A stretch of 14,409 nt of DNA. Origin: Deltaproteobacteria bacterium (GTDB taxonomy: Bacteria; Myxococcota; UBA796; SXON01). Below, one piece after another: positions 14,406 through 14,409 of the stretch (position 1 is the stretch's first letter; the number at the start of each line of letters is the position of its first letter). Location: positions 1 to 14,409 of the forward strand of contig CANKNP010000100.1 of assembly GCA_947483545.1 (NCBI GenBank), read 5' to 3'. The notes under the pieces were generated by a model. It was not told the DNA's origin and did not search any database. It worked only from the letters and a program-made list of their open reading frames with translations. Both the position numbers and the translations under genes were made by a program.

Positions 14406-14409
14406 GGGA

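Overview
This is a GC-rich, gene-dense bacterial window. The organism is probably a myxobacterium-like member of the former Deltaproteobacteria (Myxococcota or a relative). That is inferred from high GC with long open shadow frames, a PEGA-domain protein with two C-terminal membrane helices, many small lipoprotein or secreted proteins, and frequent 4-bp start/stop overlaps including TTG starts. No 16S rRNA or other decisive marker is present, so the placement is tentative. I saw no tRNA, rRNA, CRISPR array, insertion sequence or phage gene.

Layout, left to right. (1) 1-395, minus strand: the 5' end of dnaX preceded by the small SRP RNA gene, whose apical loop is non-canonical. (2) 553-2792, plus strand: a lipoprotein gene overlapping, by GTGA, a gene for an asparagine-synthetase-like protein that has lost the key residues of both active sites. 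(3) 2825-13244, minus strand: a nearly unbroken run of genes. In transcription order it reads dprA, a short DUF494/Smg-like gene, two very small ORFs, a terminator-like hairpin, rimP, nusA, a PEGA/alanine-rich repeat protein, a DUF3616 protein, an ABC exporter module of the GldA-GldF-GldG type, and a peroxiredoxin-fold protein without its catalytic cysteine. (4) 13512-14264, plus strand, divergent from dprA: a Tat-exported iron-type superoxide dismutase. (5) 14265-14409: a GC hairpin and a 9-bp tandem repeat running to the window edge.

How the genes work together. Housekeeping functions (clamp loader, SRP RNA, DNA-uptake protein DprA, ribosome maturation, transcription elongation) are interleaved with envelope functions. 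The usual rimP-nusA-infB order is interrupted: after nusA the strand continues with envelope proteins and a Gld-like ABC module, which may be expressed from the same promoter. Two neighbouring genes encode enzyme folds stripped of catalytic residues (the asparagine-synthetase-like and peroxiredoxin-like proteins), so both are pseudoenzyme candidates. The least described parts are the overlapping small ORFs at 11604-12225, the hairpin before rimP, and the lipoprotein/dead-synthetase pair. I did not find a clear new defence or mobile system.
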